Below are positions 8,802 through 17,111 of a stretch of DNA of 64,000 nucleotides, in pieces. The first letter of the stretch is position 1. Every line of letters starts with the position of its first letter. The notes beneath the pieces were generated by a model. That model searched no databases. It saw only the letters and a program-made list of their open reading frames with translations, and was not told the origin of the DNA. Source of the stretch: Sulfurovum sp. AR (GTDB taxonomy: Bacteria > Campylobacterota > Campylobacteria > Campylobacterales > Sulfurovaceae); NCBI RefSeq assembly GCF_000296775.1, contig NZ_AJLE01000010.1, forward strand, positions 186,001-250,000, given 5' to 3'. Made by a program: the position numbers and the translations under genes.

Positions 8802-9860
8802 TCCCATTTGTGCAGCAACTTCAGCAGCAAAATCTTCTTCTGCTACTTCAATTCCTTCACCAACTTCCAATCTTACAAAATGTACGATATCAGCTGAACC
8901 GCCAGCCGCTTTTGCTTTTTCTTGAACATATTCAAGAACTGTTTTGCTGTCATCCATTACAAATTTCTGATCAAGAAGACATAGTTCTTGGTCAAGTGTA
9001 GTGTTGTCTGAGATAAATCTTTCAATTTTACCTGGAAGAATTCTGTCCCAGATCTTTTCTGGTTTACCTTCAGCTTGAAGCTCTTCTTTAAGAAGTGCTT
9101 CAGCTGCAGCCATAACTTCTTCAGTCAATTGGCTCATAGAGATATACTGAGGAATGTTCTTAAGTGTTTTACCAAGTCTAGAAAGTTCTTCATTCTCTTT
9201 TTCAATAGCAATGATTCTACCTTTAGTCTCTTCTTCTACGAATGCAGGATCAAAATCTTTAAAAGAAAGTGTTTTCGGTGACATTGCAGCTGCATGCATT
9301 GCTACTTCTTTAAGTACAGGAGTCATTGCTTCAGCTGTTTGTGCAGAGTCACATTTTGCTTCGATGATTACACCATTTTGACCGTTCGAGTGAACATAAC
9401 CATTTACCGCAGTCGTTTCATCTCCCTCGATGAGTGCTGCTCTTCTTACATCAAGCTTTTCACCGATGATCGCAATTTGCTGAGAAAGATAATCCGAGAA
9501 TGGTTCACCATTGATCGTAGAAGCATTGATCGCCTCTGCATCTTTAAGGTTATTGTCAAATGCATGATTTACAACCGTATTCATCAGTGCTTTAAATTTG
9601 TCATTTTGTGCAACAAAGTCAGTTTGAGAGTTAATCTCAACGATCACTGCTTTTTTACCTTCAACTTTTACAGAGATAGCACCTTCAGCAGCTACTTTAC
9701 CGGCTTTTTTAGCCGCAGCACCCATACCTTGGTCTCTAAGCCATGCAACTGCTTTGTCCATATCTCCATCAGCTTCAGTCAATGCTTTTTTACAGTCCAT
9801 CATCCCTGCATCAGTCATCTCTCTGAGTTTTTTGATATCTTTAGGTCCAAAGTTTGCCAT
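8799..9860 (-). CDS. tsf: Elongation factor Ts
   Basis: Guanine-nucleotide exchange factor for EF-Tu. 353 residues. The N-terminal UBA-like domain is clear (MTDAGMMDCKKAL, then AVAWLRDQG), followed by the EF-Tu-contacting EINSQTDFVAQN motif and two alpha/beta core repeats. It follows rpsB by two bases, the classic rpsB-tsf operon, and ends in a strong terminator whose stem includes its stop codon. Confidence 0.97.
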   Translation of the reverse strand: MANFGPKDIKKLREMTDAGMMDCKKALTEADGDMDKAVAWLRDQGMGAAAKKAGKVAAEGAISVKVEGKKAVIVEINSQTDFVAQNDKFKALMNTVVNHAFDNNLKDAEAINASTINGEPFSDYLSQQIAIIGEKLDVRRAALIEGDETTAVNGYVHSNGQNGVIIEAKCDSAQTAEAMTPVLKEVAMHAAAMSPKTLSFKDFDPAFVEEETKGRIIAIEKENEELSRLGKTLKNIPQYISMSQLTEEVMAAAEALLKEELQAEGKPEKIWDRILPGKIERFISDNTTLDQELCLLDQKFVMDDSKTVLEYVQEKAKAAGGSADIVHFVRLEVGEGIEVAEEDFAAEVAAQMG

Positions 9861-9862
9861 GA

Positions 9863-10810
9863 TTACGCTCCTGCCAATTCTTTTGCTTCAGCGATCGCTT
9901 CAGCTTTCACTTTAAAATCTGCAGCTTCTTCTTCACTCATCTTAGCAATTTGTGCATATGTAGTGATCCCTGCTTCAATCAACTTTTCGTTACCTACTTT
10001 ACCGATACCTGTAAGTTTTGTTAGATCATCAGCTTCAGATGCTTCAACTTCTTCAGATGCTGCTTCAGCCATCACTTCTGCTACTTCTTCGCTTGTTGCT
10101 ACTTCTTCAACATCTTGACCAGTAGCTTCAGCATATGCCGCTTTACCTTCGATGATCGCTTCAGCCATTTCTTGACAGAAAAGGTTGATTGAACGGATAG
10201 CATCATCATTTCCAGGGATTGGATAATCAACCATATCAGGATCACAGTTCGTATCAAGTGGTGCAACAACTTTCATACCAAGTCTTCTTGCTTCTTTAAC
10301 AGCGATGTGTTCTTTTACAGAATCGATAACGAACATCATGTCTGGAAGTTTTTTCATATGTCTGAAACCTTCAAGGTAAGAGCTTAATTTCTCTTTCTTT
10401 CTCTTAAGCATCAATGCTTCTTTTTTAGTCAAAAGATTAATTTGACCAGTCTCTTCCATTTGCTCGATGATCTCAAGTTTTCTGATTGATTTTTTCATTG
10501 TTGGGTAGTTTGTTAACATACCACCTAACCATCTAGTTGAAACGTAAGGCATACCACATCTCTCAGCATGCTCTTTGATCGCTTGTCTAGCTTGTTTTTT
10601 AGTACCTACGAAAAGTACTGTTTGCCCTTCAGCTGCTGCATCTCTTACTACATTGTACGTATATTTGAAGTATCTAAGTGTTTTTTGAAGGTCGATGATA
10701 TAGATGTTCTTTCTTGCACCGAAAATGAATTTCTTCATTTTTGGATTCCATCTTCTTGTTTGGTGTCCGAAGTGTACACCACATTCGAGTAAGTCTTTCA
10801 TTGTTACCAT
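9863..10810 (-). CDS. rpsB: Ribosomal protein S2 with C-terminal helix-hairpin-helix extension
   Basis: Small-subunit protein S2, beginning [17 protein letters not shown] with the family motifs [20 protein letters not shown] and DTNCDPD. A normal S2 is about 230-260 residues and ends after the [10 protein letters not shown] helix. Here the protein continues to 315 residues: an acidic Ala/Glu linker (about 235-265), then [29 protein letters not shown], which reads as a helix-hairpin-helix module of the kind appended to several ribosomal and other proteins. Start chosen at 10810 because AAGGAG lies six bases upstream. First gene of the rpsB-tsf operon. Confidence 0.95.
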   Translation of the reverse strand: MVTMKDLLECGVHFGHQTRRWNPKMKKFIFGARKNIYIIDLQKTLRYFKYTYNVVRDAAAEGQTVLFVGTKKQARQAIKEHAERCGMPYVSTRWLGGMLTNYPTMKKSIRKLEIIEQMEETGQINLLTKKEALMLKRKKEKLSSYLEGFRHMKKLPDMMFVIDSVKEHIAVKEARRLGMKVVAPLDTNCDPDMVDYPIPGNDDAIRSINLFCQEMAEAIIEGKAAYAEATGQDVEEVATSEEVAEVMAEAASEEVEASEADDLTKLTGIGKVGNEKLIEAGITTYAQIAKMSEEEAADFKVKAEAIAEAKELAGA

Positions 10811-11002
10811 AAGTTTCTCCTTGGTATATAATCATAATAGAACTTTCATTTGTAAAAGCTCAGTTAAAAGCATATGCTTCATCACTAGGTTTGATCCGCT
10901 GTAGTCCTCAATGTCAATTCTAATGCTTAGAATCACACAACCGTGCAAGGAATAACTACATGTGTATTTCCATTATCCTCTCGAATAAGGAACGCGATTA
11001 TA
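10811..11002 (-). promoter_or_regulatory. rpsB promoter -10 and long leader RNA
   Basis: A TATAAT box at 10997-11002 (in GGTATAATCGCG) implies a leader of roughly 180 nucleotides before rpsB. The leader contains a perfect 7-bp hairpin ATTCTAA-GCA-TTAGAAT at 10917-10933 and ends in AAGGAG. Ribosomal protein leaders are often autoregulatory (S2 represses its own mRNA in E. coli), but the enterobacterial structure is not obviously present, so control is inferred. Confidence 0.55.
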
Positions 11003-11051
11003 CCGAAATGATCTTTAAAATTTTATAAAATAGGGAGGGGTAGAAACAAGA

Positions 11052-11068
11052 ACAAGGAAAAACCTTGT
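11052..11068 (-). terminator. Hairpin downstream of bcp
   Basis: Stem ACAAGG / CCTTGT with a 5-base loop, 12 bases past the bcp stop and followed on the minus strand by TCTTGTTTC. A modest terminator. Confidence 0.5.
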
Positions 11069-11079
11069 CCCAAGAGATA

Positions 11080-11550
11080 TTAAGCGTTTTGAAGCTCTTG
11101 AAGTTTAGCCTTTACAGCATCCACATGTTCTTTGACTTTCACTTTTGTCCAAGTCGCAGCTACTTTGCCGTCAGGATCTATGATGAAAGTAGAACGTACC
11201 ACACCCATATACTCTTTACCCATGAACTTTTTAAGTTGCCAGATTCCAAAAAGATTACAAAGTTCTTTCTCTTCATCTGCAAGTAGTGTGATCTTTAAGT
11301 CTTTTTTCTCTATGAAGTTTCTGTGTTTTTTAGGAGAATCCGGGCTTACCCCTAAAACAATCGCATCCAAATCGGTAAAATCCGGAAGTGCTGCCGTGAA
11401 ATCACAGGCTTCTGTTGTACATCCAGGCGTATTGTCTTTTGGATAAAAATAGAGTACGATCCACTTTCCTTTAATGTCTCTCAAACAGATCTCCTCTTCA
11501 TCCTGGTTGGGTAAACAAAAATCCGGTACTTGTGTGCCTACTTCTAACAT
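11080..11550 (-). CDS. bcp: Thioredoxin-dependent thiol peroxidase (BCP/PrxQ-type peroxiredoxin)
   Basis: Reduces hydrogen peroxide and organic peroxides in the cytoplasm with electrons from thioredoxin (trxA and trxB are elsewhere in this window). 156 residues. The peroxidatic cysteine is C44 in NTPGCTTEACDF and the resolving cysteine C49 is five residues on, the atypical 2-Cys PrxQ arrangement. The STFIIDPDGKVAATW strand is also typical. Ends upstream of rpsB and is divergent from a small ORF at 11674. Confidence 0.95.
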   Translation of the reverse strand: MLEVGTQVPDFCLPNQDEEEICLRDIKGKWIVLYFYPKDNTPGCTTEACDFTAALPDFTDLDAIVLGVSPDSPKKHRNFIEKKDLKITLLADEEKELCNLFGIWQLKKFMGKEYMGVVRSTFIIDPDGKVAATWTKVKVKEHVDAVKAKLQELQNA

Positions 11551-11616
11551 AGCTGTATCCTTTATAATTTCTTTTTGGGTAGTATAACAAATAAATGTAA
11601 AAAACTCTTGCCAAAG

Positions 11617-11654
11617 GCAAAGCTTCAGTGAGAGGAATTTTTAAGTAGCTTTGC
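11617..11654 (+). promoter_or_regulatory. Inverted repeat upstream of the 69-residue ORF
   Basis: Perfect 8-bp arms GCAAAGCT (11617-11624) and AGCTTTGC (11647-11654) separated by 22 bases. It lies just before the AAAAGGAG ribosome site of the next gene, so it could fold in the 5' leader or serve as an operator in the divergent bcp/small-ORF region. Confidence 0.35.
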
Positions 11655-11673
11655 TTCTTCAAAAGGAGAAATT

Positions 11674-11883
11674 ATGGTAGACAAACAAACCAAAGAAGAA
11701 TTACTGGCAGATATAGAAAAACTGATCGCGTATGGCAGAGAAGAAACAACGATCAATCCAGACCTACTGGCATACCTGGAGATCAATGACCTGATCTCTA
11801 CAAAGAAAAAACTCCTCGAAAGAGTAGGCACACTCAGTGAAGAAGACAAAGAGTGGCTACAGCAGTTTAAAAAGTACGAATAA
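11674..11883 (+). CDS. Small helical protein, unknown function
   Basis: 69-residue, charged, cytoplasmic protein beginning MVDKQTKEELLADIEK. It has no signal peptide or membrane segment and no cysteine; it is predicted mostly alpha-helical, possibly a two-helix hairpin (residues 5-22 and 32-65). A strong AAAAGGAG ribosome site stands seven bases before the ATG, which is the main argument that it is real. Its stop abuts the end of the convergent protease gene with no gap. Confidence 0.7.
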   Translation: MVDKQTKEELLADIEKLIAYGREETTINPDLLAYLEINDLISTKKKLLERVGTLSEEDKEWLQQFKKYE

Positions 11884-13323
11884 CTACTCTCTTAAATCTA
11901 TCGACCTGTCAAACTCGATATTATATTTTTTAAGTATGGCACTCTGTTTTTCTTGTGCTTCCTTTCTGTCAATGATCACTTTAGCCCCATCATTATCCTC
12001 TAGAACGATATAGTCACTTTTTGCAGCTTTTACCTTTTCATAAAACTCTTTAAAGTCCTTAAAGGTCTCTCCATTCACCTTATCTATAGGCCACATGGCG
12101 AAATCATTGTCTCCCCTGCTCATATCTGAAGCCAATACTTTAAGTAGAACCACCACTTCGTTTTTATCTTCTTCCTGCCATTTACCTGCCAGATAACTTA
12201 ATGGTAAACGGTTTCGGTTTGTCGATACAATGAGGTTTCTGGTAAGTGGGGAAAAAACATACCCCCCATAAACAAAATACCTTGGCATGGTATCATAACG
12301 CGTTGTCTTGACCAGATACATGTCATCAGCGACGTACTTTAAAGGTACCTCAACCTGTATATGTTTCTTATCTCGGATGATATCGAGTTTTACTTTCTCA
12401 CCCATTTGATACGCATCTACAAAGTGCTGATAATGGGTAAACTCATGTTTTCTAAACTCTACCGTACCGTCGTTTTCAACATTATGCCCGTCCACTGCCG
12501 TTAAGATATCGCCCTCTTTGAGTAATCCTGAAAGAGAAGAATTATGTACCACTTTAACGATCAGTACTCCACTGGTATCATCATCAAGCCCATAATAGCG
12601 TCTAATGGCAGGATTTTCCAGTTTCTGTGTATTCAATCCCAGGTCTGAGAAGCCATCATACTTTCCATCTTTCATATCTTCTATGAAATGTTTGACGATA
12701 TTCACAGGTACGAGATATCCGATATTCTGAGACTTACTGATGAGCTGCATCACCACACCGACGATCTTTCCATTCGAGAGTGCCGGACCGCCGGAGTTTC
12801 CGGGATTCACAGCAGCATCAACCTGAATGGCTAAGAAAGACTCCCCGCTGTGCGCATAAGTATGATGTTCTATCCTTGAAACTACCCCGATCGTTGCAGA
12901 AAGCGTGCTTCCTCCCATAGGATATCCGTAGACAACAATTTTTTGTTCCACTTTTGGAAGTGAACCGAACGTCAGTGGTTTCACCCCTTCAAAAAATGCT
13001 TTCTCATCAACTTTCAAGAGTGCAAGGTCTGCTTGATGGGACACCGCATGGACTTTGGCAATATAGCGTTTACGCTGTCCATAACGCTGCACCTCTATAA
13101 AGGATTGATTGGCTACTACATGTGCATTTGTCAGAATATACCCATCTTCTATAATAGCACCAGAACCTGTACTGCTGCGTGTTGAACTGCTCCAGGGCTC
13201 CTGGTAGTTGGGTACTTTGGCCACAGTGTAGATCTTAACGATCGCTTCTTTGGTACCATTCAGCTGTTGTGCACTTGCAGCTAAAAAAAGTGTACTTAGC
13301 AACATTGTCCATAATATTCTCAT
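11884..13323 (-). CDS. Periplasmic trypsin-like serine protease with PDZ domain (DegP/HtrA-related)
   Basis: 479 residues with a cleavable signal peptide (LFLAASA-Q near residue 18). The S1C catalytic triad is complete: H68 in ILTNAHVV, D99 in HQADLALLKV, and S177 in NPGNSGGPA. A PDZ domain follows (about 215-320, DGHNVENDG), then a C-terminal region with a second PDZ-like fold ending around KVNGETFKDF. It is longer than, and diverges from, canonical DegP/DegQ, resembling the plant Deg-type proteases with non-canonical second halves. Probably periplasmic quality control. Start overlaps the end of the DUF523 gene by four bases. Confidence 0.9.
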   Translation of the reverse strand: MRILWTMLLSTLFLAASAQQLNGTKEAIVKIYTVAKVPNYQEPWSSSTRSSTGSGAIIEDGYILTNAHVVANQSFIEVQRYGQRKRYIAKVHAVSHQADLALLKVDEKAFFEGVKPLTFGSLPKVEQKIVVYGYPMGGSTLSATIGVVSRIEHHTYAHSGESFLAIQVDAAVNPGNSGGPALSNGKIVGVVMQLISKSQNIGYLVPVNIVKHFIEDMKDGKYDGFSDLGLNTQKLENPAIRRYYGLDDDTSGVLIVKVVHNSSLSGLLKEGDILTAVDGHNVENDGTVEFRKHEFTHYQHFVDAYQMGEKVKLDIIRDKKHIQVEVPLKYVADDMYLVKTTRYDTMPRYFVYGGYVFSPLTRNLIVSTNRNRLPLSYLAGKWQEEDKNEVVVLLKVLASDMSRGDNDFAMWPIDKVNGETFKDFKEFYEKVKAAKSDYIVLEDNDGAKVIIDRKEAQEKQSAILKKYNIEFDRSIDLRE

Positions 13324-13766
13324 ACTGATCCCCTAAAATCTTCTGCATCTATACAGTGTATCTTTCGTTTGATTGCCTCTTTAGCCATAAGACCCGGCTC
13401 TTTTGAAGAAAGCAGGTTTTTCTCTTCATCATACACTCTTGCAGAACATACACCACAACTTGGGCTTCTGTCTTTACCAATGAAGAGATCCAGTTCTGGA
13501 TGACTCTCAAAAAACGCTGTTGCATATGTAATGACAGGTGCAGAAAGATCTTCTCCGCTTACATTGGAGAATGCTCTGTCACCCTCTTTTGTTCTGACAA
13601 GATCCATGGTAGGGCGAGGTGTCCCAAAAGCAGCATCTTCCGGACAAAAAGGGATAATATCCATGTCCTGAAGCTTTTTTAAAAGCGCTTCATCTCTATT
13701 GTCCGTAGCATCATATCGACATTTTTCACCTAAAAGACAAGCGGAAATTGCGACCTTTTTCATCAT
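13320..13766 (-). CDS. DUF523 family protein
   Basis: Cytoplasmic protein of about 148 residues recognised from its family signature: MKKVAISACLLGEKCRYD at the N-terminus, FCPEDAAFGTPRP, and IGKDRSPSCGV. Conserved cysteines (SACLLG, KCRYD, PSCG) suggest metal or Fe-S binding, but the function is not known. An upstream in-frame start would lie inside the preceding gene and gives a poor N-terminus; the ATG at 13766 (TAATG overlap with the upstream stop) or at 13763 fits the family. Confidence 0.88.
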   Translation of the reverse strand: MMKKVAISACLLGEKCRYDATDNRDEALLKKLQDMDIIPFCPEDAAFGTPRPTMDLVRTKEGDRAFSNVSGEDLSAPVITYATAFFESHPELDLFIGKDRSPSCGVCSARVYDEEKNLLSSKEPGLMAKEAIKRKIHCIDAEDFRGSV

Positions 13767-14245
13767 TAAAATACAAAGAGCAAAGCATAGACCCATGCAC
13801 CTGTCAACATGGTCAATATTATACCTATAAAAGTGCGTTGTCCATCTTGTTTATGTGATTGAGAATAGAGTCCCGGAAGTGTAGCTTGTCTTTTATAACG
13901 ATTTCCACGATAGAGTGTAATGATCCATAAAAACAATGTGATGACTGAGATAATGATATGAAAGATAAGCACATACAAAAGATAATCATGGGATACAGAA
14001 GTGCCTTCCATCAGATTTTTATAACCACCCTCCATACGGACACCATACTCAAAAAACCCTACGACGAGTACAGAAACGATAAAAAGAAGTTTCTGCACCT
14101 TCTCATGTGCAGTGTAATTCTTTTTCTTTGCAAGCATGATCGCGCCGTATATAAGAAAAGGCAACAATGCCACAATGACGGATACAATATCCATAAATAA
14201 CGGTGCTCTCGTTCCTAAAAAGCCTGGTTGAAACATAACATCCAT
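13766..14245 (-). CDS. DUF420-like integral membrane protein
   Basis: 159-residue protein with four to five membrane segments: about 18-38, 50-68, 88-110 and 138-157. It has histidines near membrane edges (HEKVQK, SHDYLLY, FHIIIS) as in the DUF420/YozB family, some members of which help assemble haem-copper oxidases. The match is by pattern and modest. First gene of a three-gene unit with the DUF523 protein and the protease. Confidence 0.65.
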   Translation of the reverse strand: MDVMFQPGFLGTRAPLFMDIVSVIVALLPFLIYGAIMLAKKKNYTAHEKVQKLLFIVSVLVVGFFEYGVRMEGGYKNLMEGTSVSHDYLLYVLIFHIIISVITLFLWIITLYRGNRYKRQATLPGLYSQSHKQDGQRTFIGIILTMLTGAWVYALLFVF

Positions 14246-14337
14246 AAAGATCCTTTTTTAATTTTCTCTTGTTTAATTGATTATGAAGAGTATCACATTC
14301 AAACTAAATGTTGTAAGGTAAAAATTACCACTTATAC

Positions 14338-15765
14338 CTAACAAATGACAACTGATTTGATTTCAGTGAATTCTTCAAGTGCCCACTTCGGACCTTCTCT
14401 TCCTACACCCGAGAGCTTGGCACCTCCATAAGGCTGTACATCAAAACGGAGTGTTGGAATGTCATTGACCACTACACCCCCGCACTCTGCATCTTCTATG
14501 AATTGCTGTGTCATTTTCAGATCATTCGTAAAGATAGAAAACTGCAGACCGTATGGTGAGTCATTCATCTTTTCTACAGCAGTGTCATAATCTGCTACAG
14601 CTACCAAACTGACGATAGGAGCAAAAACTTCCTCACAAATGATCTTCATATCATCTGTCACATCTGCCATCACTGTCGGAGGGAATATCCCCTCTACTTC
14701 TTCACCGCCTGCAATGACTTTTGCCCCTTCATCTTTAGCCGATGCGATCCATGATTTTGCTCTCTCTCTGGACTCTTCATCTATCAGTGGTCCCATAAAT
14801 GTATCTTCTTCGTAAGGTGAACCCACTTTCAGTTTTTTTGTCTCTTGTGCGATCAGTTCTGCAAATGCATCATACACCTCTTCATTCACATAGATACGCT
14901 GAAGAGAGATACACACTTGTCCGGAGTTGTAAAAAGCACCAAATGCACAACGTGCTGCTGCAAGCGCCAAGTCTGCACTTTTATCGATGTAGGTTGCGGC
15001 ATTACCGCCTAGTTCAAGGCTTACCTTCTTGATCCCCGCCTGTTTGGTAATAATGTTTCCTACAGGTACTGAACCTGTAAAACTAATCACTCTTGGAATA
15101 TTACTTTGCACCAGTGCCGAACCTACTTCAGCATCACCATATACCACAGAGAGTGCATCTTTAATAGCATATGGGGAATCTACAAAAAGCTTTGCAAACA
15201 TATAGGCTGTCATGGGTGCTTCAGGTGTTGGTTTGAGTACCACTGCATTTCCTGCTCCCAATGCCGGTGCTATCTTATGTGCCACGAGGTTCAGAGGAAA
15301 ATTAAACGGTGTAATGCACGCAACGACCCCTACAGGCTCTCGCTTAAAATACGCCAATGTTTTCTTCCCGCTGGGCATTATATCTGTAGGGAGTGTTTCA
15401 CCTGCAAGATTTGCAAGTTCCATAGCTGTGATCTTGATCGTTTCTACACATCGCTCTACCTCAATGCGTGAAAATGCGATGGGTTTTGCTACTTCTTTAG
15501 CCAACATCAAAGCAAAGGCTTCTTTCTCTTCCATCAGTCTTTTAGCCACATCCTCCAACCACAAGATACGCTGAGACAATGGAGATCTTGCTGCTGCTTT
15601 ACTTGCAGCCTTGGCAATATCAAGCGCTTTAAGCGTATCCTCTGCATCACAGACCGGTGCTGAACTTACGACCGCACTATCAAAAGGACTCTTTCGTTCC
15701 TGCTGTACTTCTTTATTCTCTTCGGCGGAACCAAAAAAGATTTTTGCTTGTGCTATAGTAGACAT
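14338..15765 (-). CDS. NAD(P)-dependent aldehyde dehydrogenase
   Basis: Oxidises an aldehyde to its acid in the cytoplasm. 475 residues. Catalytic C285 (SGQVCISLQR), general base E251 (LELGGN) and oxyanion N155 (PFNFP) are all present, as is the FTGSVPVG nucleotide-binding turn. Sequence style is close to lactaldehyde, succinate-semialdehyde or non-phosphorylating GAPDH enzymes. No neighbour identifies the substrate. Confidence 0.92.
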   Translation of the reverse strand: MSTIAQAKIFFGSAEENKEVQQERKSPFDSAVVSSAPVCDAEDTLKALDIAKAASKAAARSPLSQRILWLEDVAKRLMEEKEAFALMLAKEVAKPIAFSRIEVERCVETIKITAMELANLAGETLPTDIMPSGKKTLAYFKREPVGVVACITPFNFPLNLVAHKIAPALGAGNAVVLKPTPEAPMTAYMFAKLFVDSPYAIKDALSVVYGDAEVGSALVQSNIPRVISFTGSVPVGNIITKQAGIKKVSLELGGNAATYIDKSADLALAAARCAFGAFYNSGQVCISLQRIYVNEEVYDAFAELIAQETKKLKVGSPYEEDTFMGPLIDEESRERAKSWIASAKDEGAKVIAGGEEVEGIFPPTVMADVTDDMKIICEEVFAPIVSLVAVADYDTAVEKMNDSPYGLQFSIFTNDLKMTQQFIEDAECGGVVVNDIPTLRFDVQPYGGAKLSGVGREGPKWALEEFTEIKSVVIC

Positions 15766-15839
15766 GAGATATACCTTCTTTCTGAAATTGTTTGATTATA
15801 GCAAATTGGGGATAAAAGGTAATGGAATTTTGCTATATT

Positions 15840-15950
15840 TTATCTTCTGTGATGGAGAGAATCAGCATCACAGTAACGTTTGAGGAATCTATGAAGAAAG
15901 CTAATATTCAACGCTTCATACGATTCATCCCATTTTGCATGTAACTCCAT
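15840..15950 (-). CDS. Possible 36-residue small protein
   Basis: Open frame starting MELHAKWDESYEALNISF and ending HHRR, between the sensor-like gene and the aldehyde dehydrogenase on the same strand. An in-frame TTG five codons upstream is an alternative start. No good ribosome site is visible, so this is tentative; the mixed amphipathic composition looks more protein-like than random. Its last codons contain an 8-bp inverted repeat (CTGTGATG / CATCACAG, 15847-15873) that could terminate the transcript. Confidence 0.3.
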   Translation of the reverse strand: MELHAKWDESYEALNISFLHRFLKRYCDADSLHHRR

Positions 15951-15970
15951 GTCAGATTCAATCAAACCGT

Positions 15971-16819
15971 TTATTTTTTAGATAAAAAACTATAGACTCC
16001 CAAAGATATAATAATGAGTGCAATACCCAAGATAAGATAGAGTGCATGTACCATCTGAGAATAATCATGTAAGGCGATCTTAAAGACTACCATCAATGCT
16101 TCGATAGAGAGTGCGATTATGATCGCGATAGAAAACTTTGTTAAGACATTTGCATCTTCATCTTCTTTACTATAATTTTTGAAAAAAACCTCTCTCTCCA
16201 ATATCGTCTTGGCCAGGTCAAAAATAGCAAGCCCCAAAGTGAGTGCAACAATAGGTTTAAAGAGTGAATCAAGAGAGAAATTCCCTTCCACCAATATACT
16301 TGAAGCATATCCGACTAATGCATACATAATGGCAAAAAAAGCAAAGGCCATGAGTGAAAAACCTACTGCTTTATAAAAGAACTGGGTAAAACTATTAAAC
16401 GCCGGATTTAATTCTACAAGACCGAGCCTTCCGAGTAAACCCGAGAGTGTAAAATCAATAAAAATATACTGATCCTCTTCTTTTTTCATCACTGTAATAC
16501 ACGTATGCCCCGTTGCAGAACTGATGTAGGGAGTACTAATGGAAAACTCTTCATCTTTTTGCATCACTTTTGTACTCATATAGGATCTGTTTTTACCTGC
16601 TTCCGATTCATCTGTTTTACTTCTGGAAATATTTGGAGAGGTTTGATTAAAGTCTTTATCCGTGATATAGAGTAGTTCCATCGAAGGAAATGTTTGAAAA
16701 GTCTTTTTATAATTCTTTGCTTTCTCTGTTAAGATCGATCCATTGTTTCTTAATGTTGTCATAATAAACTTTTCAATATCTTCCTGATTTTCTTGATACA
16801 CTTCAATAAACTCTTTCAT
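15971..16819 (-). CDS. Membrane protein with PDC/Cache-like sensor domain and no output domain
   Basis: 282 residues. The N-terminal ~135 residues resemble a PDC/Cache extracytoplasmic sensor (MELLYITDKDFNQTSPN, then FSISTPYISSATGHTCIT). Four hydrophobic segments follow (about 155-178, 190-208, 228-248, 258-280). It lacks a HAMP, kinase, GGDEF or methyl-accepting domain, so any signal must pass to a partner. There is no N-terminal signal peptide before the sensor part, so topology is unclear. I infer the family from pattern only. Confidence 0.65.
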   Translation of the reverse strand: MKEFIEVYQENQEDIEKFIMTTLRNNGSILTEKAKNYKKTFQTFPSMELLYITDKDFNQTSPNISRSKTDESEAGKNRSYMSTKVMQKDEEFSISTPYISSATGHTCITVMKKEEDQYIFIDFTLSGLLGRLGLVELNPAFNSFTQFFYKAVGFSLMAFAFFAIMYALVGYASSILVEGNFSLDSLFKPIVALTLGLAIFDLAKTILEREVFFKNYSKEDEDANVLTKFSIAIIIALSIEALMVVFKIALHDYSQMVHALYLILGIALIIISLGVYSFLSKK

Positions 16820-17111
16820 TTTCTATCCTCTTTGTGTCATTGTATATGAATGATACAAGTATACCATGCGAATCATCATATGAGATGTAACTTCTGTATA
16901 GTTGTTACACAATATCCTATACTTTTGGGTGGGAAATCATTCAATTTCATGTAGAGATACTCACTCTTTCAGATCAAAATTGTGCCTGTTTATCGTATAA
17001 AAATGAATGACTCTCAACATCCCCCATATCTAAACCCACTATTAACAACAATTTGGTTAAAATAATTCATTAATTTTGACTACCCTTAGGTAGGTCTTGG
17101 AGCAAATAAGA

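Noticed and set aside
9294-10118. Long plus-strand open frame opposite tsf and rpsB
   Set aside because: It is antisense to two well-supported ribosomal and elongation factor genes, and its product is an unnatural Ser/Cys/Phe-rich sequence.
10811-11079. tRNA gene in the long rpsB upstream region
   Set aside because: No T-loop (GGTTCGA) or acceptor stem pairing; the structure fits a leader RNA.
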